The notes under the pieces: generated by a model
Database searches by the model: none
Told to the model about the DNA's origin: nothing
What the model saw: only the letters and a program-made list of their open reading frames with translations
Translations under genes and position numbers: made by a program
Assembly: GCA_012934845.2 (NCBI GenBank)
Contig: WNNJ02003720.1
Location: forward strand, 186,001 to 250,000
Length of the DNA stretch: 64,000 bases
Direction: 5' to 3'
Origin: Pomphorhynchus laevis
Lineage: Eukaryota; Acanthocephala; Palaeacanthocephala; Echinorhynchida; Pomphorhynchidae
Part shown: in pieces, positions 59,801 through 64,000 of the stretch
Position numbering within the stretch: the first letter of the stretch is position 1
Layout: each line of letters opens with the position of its first letter

Positions 59801-62778
59801 TAGTCAAAGAAAATCCAGCTGAATATGTTGCTAAAAATATTCGAATACGTCGTCGAGATAGGTAAAATAATTTTTAACTTTTAGCAAAGTTCTCACTGCA
59901 GTAATACGATAAAATAATGTAAACGTTTTGTGTTAATGTTTATATACTCTATAGCACTAGGTACTACTTTTTAATTCTAATGCTCATAGTTATTTCATTT
60001 TGATAATGGATAATTAATCGTCGTTTTAATAAAGTCTAATTATCATAAGATAAATTTAGCATTTAATGAGAATATAATGTTTTTCTGTAATGCCTGCACA
60101 TTACTTAATTAATAATAGATTCTATTACTAAAAACAATATGTAGCTAATAATATATTTAAGCAAAAAAAAACAATCGGTGATAAGTTCATCAATTCACCA
60201 GTCTCCACACTTTTAAAACAGACTGGAGATCATCATCCTTTAGCATACACCAACGCGACGCCTTGAGACTGAACCACTCAGGGTCTCTCACATACCTGAG
60301 CGTCCAGTCGAGGCAGACAATGGTAGGTAATCATGAAATGATGTGCATGATACACCTTCGTCTTTGCTCAAAGTGATGTCTTCTAGAAAAGAAGACTAAA
60401 CTCGAGATTGCTCAAGTATCCCAAAGACATACCTGCGCATTCCCTTTTGATAACATATTATGTGCCCGTTTAAGGGCCATCTAGCTCTCTTTTTACTCAT
60501 TATTGAATCTAGGCATTTACGTTTACTTAAAAATATGACAATATACTAATTTATATAGTTAACTCCCCTTATTCTAAAAATATTGGTATAGAATCGACTA
60601 GCGCGTCCTAACCGTGTTTAACTATACCCAGGACAATCACAAAATAATTCAAATTCTCAAAATGACCTTGATCTACATAAATATATTCAGGATCTATATT
60701 CATGATGTTTAAATAAGTAAATTAATCGGGATTTTATAAATGATACTAATATAGACATAATATGATACCATGTTTATTTATCAAACCATTGGCATCGATT
60801 GAAAGATTACTTTACGAAATGTAATTTGCATAACATTGATATAAGTTCAAGCACTATAACACTTTTTTTTATTTAAATGCAGGTATTTTATACGTTTGGC
60901 TATGGCTAAATTTTAGTTTTCATCTTATTAAACCTTAAAAATTTTATTTTCCAGTAGAAATGTGGATTAATCCAACCTTTAGCTTAAGTAATGATTTTTA
61001 TAACTCACTGAAGAATTAATTTATTTAAAATTAATGATTTTGGTATATTATCTAAGTTATCAAATCTTCTTTTTCTTCAACGTTTGTTCCGCTTTGTTAC
61101 GGAGTCCGCTTTTTCTGTCTCCGTTTGGTTCTATTGTTTGCGCGGAGAACGGGACTGTATCATTGTAGTTGCCTTCCGCGAAGTTTGTTGAGACAACATT
61201 TCTTAATATTGATGCGACGGTTTTGTTTTACGACTGACTTGCCACGGAGTCTATCGTCAACCCTCCTCCTTTCTCAGCACGGGCATTGGATCGACGATGA
61301 CGAAGTTATTCTCTATCGCATATCATTAAAAACTAGCTTTCTCACACATTTATGATATATTTGATAGTTTAGTTTAGTTCATTCTCTAAAGTATCAAATA
61401 TATCATAAATTTGTGATAAAGTTAGTTTTTAATGATATACGATAAAATATTTCTGATGATATTATCATAATCTAAGGAAATGTGAAAAATTAATGAATTT
61501 TCTATTTCATTGCTCCTGCTCCAAAATTAAAAGATCACTTTATTATTCAGACAAGTCAAGAATTGCTTGAATCTTTAACAATTCTTATCAATGTAACCCA
61601 TAAAAAATTGGTACAAAGCGCATCTACTACAAGGAATTGCAAACGATATTGTGACATTTTTGGAACGATCTAATGGGAAATTTATTAATAACTCCCATTT
61701 TCAGCAAATTACGACGTCATGGATGGTGAGCTGAAAGAACACAGCCTAACGCTGTGCCGTTTCGTCATTGTTTAGACTCATCAGTATTCGATACTTCCAC
61801 TGCTGGATGCAGAGAGGACCGGAAGACGGTTGCGTAAACTAACAATTACTCATCAGTGTGATACGAATATCACACTGGGAGTATACACTTGCTGGTCCTG
61901 TGATAACTACAAGGAATTCCCACCAGTGTGGGTAAAAATACGACTAAAAGCGCAATAACTGCGCAAGTAGTGTCACCACATCATTACTGCAATATTAATA
62001 ACTCTCATTTTCAGCAAATTATGACGTCAGGGATGGTGAGCTGAAAGAAACAGAAGACAAACACATCCTAACGCTGTGCCTTTTCTTCATTGTTTAGACT
62101 CATCAGTACCGGAGACATCCACTGCTGGATGCAGATAGGACCGGTAGACGGCTGCATAAACTAACAATGACTCATCAGTCAAAAATTATTCATTATTAAT
62201 GTAAAGTTGATTCGGATATCTTGTATATCGTTTTTTGTGTATAATTAATTATTTCATATAGATAGGTAATAGAAAATTGTATATGGATAAGCAACAAATA
62301 TTCGTTAATTAGCGATATTACGTTAGAACATATGAATTCTATTTAAGCAGATATTATGCTGCGCTGTTGTGTTGACTCGAATGAGACGGACCATGAAACA
62401 AATTGTAATAAATCATATAGCTAGATATTTTCACATCAATTGATTTTTGATAAGCCATTTACTAATTTTAGAGCGAATAATTAAAATATATTCGTTTAGC
62501 ACACTATAATACATTAACAAAATCTTATTCAAAAGTCATTACAGTCTTTTAAATTTCTTACCCACTTTTCAACGCATTGAATACATCAGAAAATTAAAAT
62601 TATTATGACAATTAATAAAAGTACTATAATGGTTTCAAGTTTTACAGTTTGCGTCCTTTATTTCGATTAGTAGCGACAATTCAACATGTGAGGATCTCGA
62701 TCCCAACGAAGTGCGACAAGCTCTGCAATCATGTGGAATTCGAATTCCGTCTGAAGATTTAAATAACTATATTAACGG
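44857..62778 (+). CDS. EF-hand/DM10 axonemal protein, EFHC1/EFHC2-like
   Basis: Ten exons with agreeing phases: 44857-44977, 47932-48111, 48749-48933, 53155-53281, 55582-55781, 56424-55755+1000 (ending 56755), 56814-56965, 58206-58402, 59440-59861 and 62671 to about 62778, some 674 codons so far; start and end exons not found. Three DM10 domains: about residues 65-155 (SISVYEKPSVNAGYKQGTL, ADDFYIGSRL), 173-310 (LKFEALWNDP, YYLSDGTCELIEH, LINCNPETRDYY) and 390-495 (DDSTFEIYET, HANGVEYEL). An EF-hand follows (DRDETGWVPYTQ, about 530-541, position 12 Gln), then a helical region and the start of a second EF-hand (DPNEVRQAL). The family (Rib72 in algae) lines the inside of ciliary A-tubules, so a role in sperm or flame-cell cilia is expected. 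One intron is only 58 bp; the others carry ribozyme repeats. The last donor could be 3 bp later. Confidence 0.88.
49490..49535 (+). repeat. PLE family B element end
   Basis: The conserved end GACTCAGTTAGCTGATC-type word preceded by about 130 bp of AT-rich tail, inside EFHC intron 3. The structured hairpins are absent. Confidence 0.5.
49540..51026. other. EFHC intron 3, AT-rich
   Basis: No exon, RNA gene or shared repeat recognised. Confidence 0.45.
51027..51522 (+). repeat. 246-bp tandem duplication
   Basis: Two nearly identical copies (51027 and 51273), differing by about one indel. The near identity shows a recent local duplication. It lies immediately before the hammerhead array in EFHC intron 3. 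Confidence 0.95.
51545..53038 (+). repeat. Tandem array of 182-183 bp hammerhead monomers
   Basis: After an inverted copy (minus strand, about 51545-51660), eight direct monomers follow, with the core heptamer starting at 51689, 51871, 52053, 52235, 52418, 52601, 52784 and 52967. Each has CUGAAGA, an extra U, stem II GCUAAC(AGUA)GUUAGC, GAAA, a one-pair stem III A(UA)U, C and then AAAA, which pairs with the UUUU before the core. The first monomer has CUAAAGA and should be dead; the other seven keep the core. The later monomers are nearly identical, pointing to recent growth. The motifs lie in the sense direction of the EFHC gene. The monomer flank matches the dispersed family A copies. Confidence 0.85.
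53789..54152. mobile_element. Inverted-repeat element with central hammerhead
   Basis: The ends read ATCATTATGTTTTC and, inverted, GAAAACATAATGAT. The inverted arms of about 90-110 bp share AGACCAAGAAATAGA and TATTCTCGCAATATT-type blocks with a few differences. The middle (about 53885-54030) is unique, holds an intact type I hammerhead on the minus strand, and a short GCGTGTATT/AATACACGC palindrome. No coding capacity. PLE terminal repeats are known to occur inverted, so a PLE-derived origin is plausible; a foldback DNA element is the alternative. It lies in EFHC intron 4. Confidence 0.7.
53939..53980 (-). ncRNA. Intact type I hammerhead ribozyme
   Basis: On the minus strand: stem I ACGGUA, core CUGAUGA, stem II GCUC(CGUAA)GAGC, GAAA, then CGCGU, cleavage base A (53945), and UACCGU, which pairs perfectly with ACGGUA. 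All invariant bases and the GUA cleavage triplet are present. Stem III alone is only two pairs, but ACGCGU is self-complementary, so two molecules could form a 6-bp stem III, as described for retroelement hammerheads. Predicted cut between 53945 and 53944. Confidence 0.85.
54185..54285 (-). repeat. Decayed PLE-type hammerhead
   Basis: On the minus strand CUGAACA-AGGC-UUCG-GCCU-AAAC keeps a perfect stem II with a UUCG loop, but the core has C for G8 and the GAAA box starts with U or A. Likely a dead copy. Confidence 0.4.
54885..54965 (-). repeat. PLE family B tail, reverse copy
   Basis: Contains the conserved CGAAACCTGATAACATAG block. Its closing stem (GGAATAATGGTC with GACCTTTATTCC) differs in sequence from other copies yet still pairs over almost its whole length, which supports the hairpin. 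Confidence 0.65.
55360..55407. repeat. 24-bp tandem duplication
   Basis: TGATGAAAATCACGGCAATG and TGATGATAATCACGGCAATG follow each other directly, inside EFHC intron 4. Confidence 0.85.
57028..57160. repeat. Inverted repeat, about 20-bp arms
   Basis: CGAAATATGATTATTGGTCT and its complement lie about 70 bp apart in the intron after 56965. Meaning unknown. Confidence 0.7.
57170..58205. other. EFHC intron, AT-rich
   Basis: No exon or repeat recognised before the acceptor at 58205. Confidence 0.4.
58742..58812 (-). ncRNA. Hammerhead-like ribozyme, permuted strand order
   Basis: On the minus strand: GGCAGCC (IIb), GAAA, ACGGCGUGUGAUAG (IIIa), UUCA, UCUUA (Ia), CUGACGA (58779-58773), U, GGCUGCC (IIa), GG, CUAUCACAUGACCGU (IIIb), C (58747), UAAGA (Ib). 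Stem I is 5 bp, stem II 7 bp, stem III 14 bp with one bulged A. Order, the 26-nt stem III loop, and the UUCA and GG linkers equal those at 6.7 kb, while the stems have changed in a paired way. Confidence 0.55.
59096..59166 (-). ncRNA. Hammerhead-like ribozyme, permuted order, decayed
   Basis: Second unit of the tandem pair. Core CUGACGA, GAAA and GUC are kept. Stem I (UCUUA with UAGGA) and stem III still pair through G-U changes, but stem II IIb has become UUUAGC and pairs over only about three bases. Confidence 0.4.
60215..60505 (-). repeat. Family D repeat, diverged copy
   Basis: Shares GACTGAACCAC, GAAAAGAAGACTAA and the CCCGTTTAAGGGCC hairpin with the other copies but has lost much of the GC bias, so it is older. 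It lies in the last EFHC intron seen. Confidence 0.65.
60510..61075. other. EFHC intron, AT-rich
   Basis: Nothing recognised. Confidence 0.4.
61080..61330. other. Unassigned GC-richer island
   Basis: About 250 bp markedly less AT-rich than its surroundings, with a 76-codon open frame (61125-61355) of no recognisable family. It could be an old insertion or retrocopy fragment. It has no convincing splice sites that fit the EFHC phases. Confidence 0.3.
61312..61446. repeat. Long imperfect palindrome
   Basis: Arms of about 50 bp sharing ATCATTAAAAACTA and ATGATATATTTGATA, separated by about 30 bp. It begins at the edge of the GC-richer island and may be a terminal structure of it. Confidence 0.7.
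61756..61831 (-). ncRNA. Type III hammerhead ribozyme, stem I degenerate
   Basis: On the minus strand ACCGUC (stem III and cleavage triplet GUC), a long stem I region, CUGAUGA, stem II GUC(UAAACAAU)GAC, GAAAC, GGC. Core and stem III are intact, but the stem I base (TTCCGG against TCGAATA) has lost pairing. Predicted cut between 61825 and 61824. Confidence 0.7.
62078..62152 (-). ncRNA. Type III hammerhead ribozyme, core degenerate
   Basis: Stem I is perfect at its base (UACCGG with CCGGUA, enclosing CAUCC/GGAUG) after GCCGUC, and CUGAUGAGUC is intact, but the other side reads GAAGAAAAG instead of GACGAAACG, damaging stem II and stem III. The two units are damaged in complementary places. Confidence 0.65.
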
Positions 62779-62784
62779 GTCAGT

Positions 62785-63425
62785 AAAGTTGTTGAAGTTT
62801 CACACGAAAACATCATTTCGACAATATAGCAGATCGAAAATGTTGATTCGAACGTGCACTTTTATTGAAATTATTTTGTATTTTGTGATTTTTCTGGTAC
62901 ACTTTAATACTGAAAGGATACCTATTAGTACTGAAAATTCTATATTATAATAGCGCAAAAGTTATCGAACAAAATGCAATTATCATGAATGCTTACAAAA
63001 TCGAATTCGTTATTTATTACGTTTCGATTATTACTGTTCAATTCGATAATCCTTTATTCATAAAATATTCATTCATTTGTTGCAATTTTGTATTAATTAA
63101 TTTCAAAACAATACAGTGCTACTGATACTGGTAATAAGATGCAATAAATTATAAACATCGTTTTATATTTTAGCTATGATTGAAAGAAAATACGAACTTG
63201 TCCACCCATAAACAAATTCTTTTATAAAGAATTTTATTTAGAGAAATATGTTTATTTCAGTGAAAGTTAGTTGGTTATTAATTGTTTTAAATCCATTGAG
63301 GGATCCACTGCTAATACTATTTTTTTGTCATCGTGATTGTGTACCATTATTTGATCTTCACATGTTATTTTAAATTCCTCGTTTTTATCGTTGCAAATTT
63401 TACCAAATTTTGTATTTTAGTGAAA
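62785..63425. other. Downstream of the last EFHC exon seen
   Basis: AT-rich; no following exon identified, so the gene probably continues beyond the window. Confidence 0.4.
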
Positions 63426-63429
63426 ACAT

Positions 63430-63530
63430 GATATTTTATAAAGAATTATTGTAGCCGGATCAAAATAAAGGGGAAGCATTTTATTTGATATTTAGCTAAC
63501 CTCTGCTAGCATCTTCAGAAAATTACCTGA
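63430..63530 (-). repeat. Dispersed hammerhead repeat (family A)
   Basis: On the minus strand CUGAAGA-U-GCUAGC and GUUAGC are followed by UAAA instead of GAAA, so G12 is lost. The GATCCGGCTACAATAATTC-type flank identifies the family. Confidence 0.6.
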
Positions 63531-63534
63531 TATA

Positions 63535-64000
63535 ATAATAAATATTAATACTTTATACTTAATTAAGAACTTATTAAGTTAGTATTGCAGTTAATATTAA
63601 TTAATTTACGTATTATAGATTAATTGATATAAATTAATTAGAATTAAAAACATGTTTACTTAATTAATATTTATTTATAAATATATTATATTTATAATGT
63701 AGTACCCATCCATTCTCAATACTAGCATTTACCTCGTAATTTAGTACCATGACTTCGGCTTTATATATTTAAGGCGATAGTTTAATTTGTATATAATTTT
63801 AATTAGTTTATCAATTTCTACACTTATTAAATAGGATTTAATTAATATTTAAATACTCAACAGACTGAATGGTTTAGAACATTAATATCTAAGTTTGTTT
63901 CTTAAAAATTCTTTAAAGACATAACGCGTTTAAGTGCTAAGATCATATTAAAATACAATTTTAAGATGGGATAATAAATACTTTTAGTTTCTTCACGTAT
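63535..64000. other. AT-rich stretch
   Basis: Low-complexity AATTAAT-type sequence; nothing recognised. Confidence 0.4.

Larger units (their letters stand above)
61691..62185 (-). repeat. Sm-alpha-like tandem pair, 310-bp period
   Basis: Two copies of a unit starting at 61691 and 62001 (CATTTTCAGCAAATTA-type block), each with a type III hammerhead on the minus strand. Tandem units of about this size with a hammerhead are the hallmark of schistosome Sm-alpha elements; the equation with that family is inference. No coding capacity. It lies antisense in the EFHC intron. Confidence 0.75.

Noticed and set aside
59862-62670. Extra EFHC exon in the last intron.
   Set aside because: The flanking exons join in phase (AG + T), and candidate frames inside have no splice sites that keep the phase.

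Overview
The window looks like nuclear DNA of a flatworm, most likely a schistosome-like trematode. It is very AT-rich, the host genes are split by introns, and most of the sequence is retroelement debris and dispersed repeats that carry hammerhead-ribozyme motifs. One tandem repeat pair near 62 kb resembles the schistosome Sm-alpha type. The species is inferred, not shown.

Host genes. On the minus strand at 4.7-9.1 kb is a three-exon gene for the complex I assembly factor NDUFAF4; its exon phases agree and it encodes 176 aa. On the minus strand at 12.9-13.2 kb is an intronless gene for mitochondrial ribosomal protein uS17m, followed by a possible orphan terminal exon of another gene. On the plus strand, from 44.9 kb to at least 62.8 kb, ten phase-consistent exons encode an EFHC1/EFHC2-type axonemal protein (three DM10 domains plus EF-hand). 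There is one good tRNA-Ile(AAU), one damaged copy of it, and an intronless broken calmodulin fragment.

Mobile DNA. Two CR1/Jockey-like LINE copies (14.3-15.9 and 22.3-26.0 kb), an old broken Ty3/Gypsy element (18.1-22.3 kb) with another element inserted into it, a decayed R2-like LINE (27.3-31.5 kb) holding pieces of two further LINEs, and several Penelope-like element (PLE) pieces with RT or GIY-YIG motifs (12, 16.6, 26.2, 36 and 40.8-42 kb) fill 11-43 kb.

Ribozyme-like repeats are the most striking content. They include an array of eight 182-183 bp monomers with a minimal hammerhead motif inside an EFHC intron, head-to-head copies of the same family, an intact type I hammerhead in the middle of an inverted-repeat element, a tandem pair of Sm-alpha-like type III hammerheads, and a family (6.7, 7.1, 58.7 and 59.1 kb) that holds every hammerhead strand and core base in an order that is not a circular permutation of the known types. 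Stems I, II and III of that family show compensatory changes between two diverged subfamilies. This last family is the best candidate for an undescribed system.
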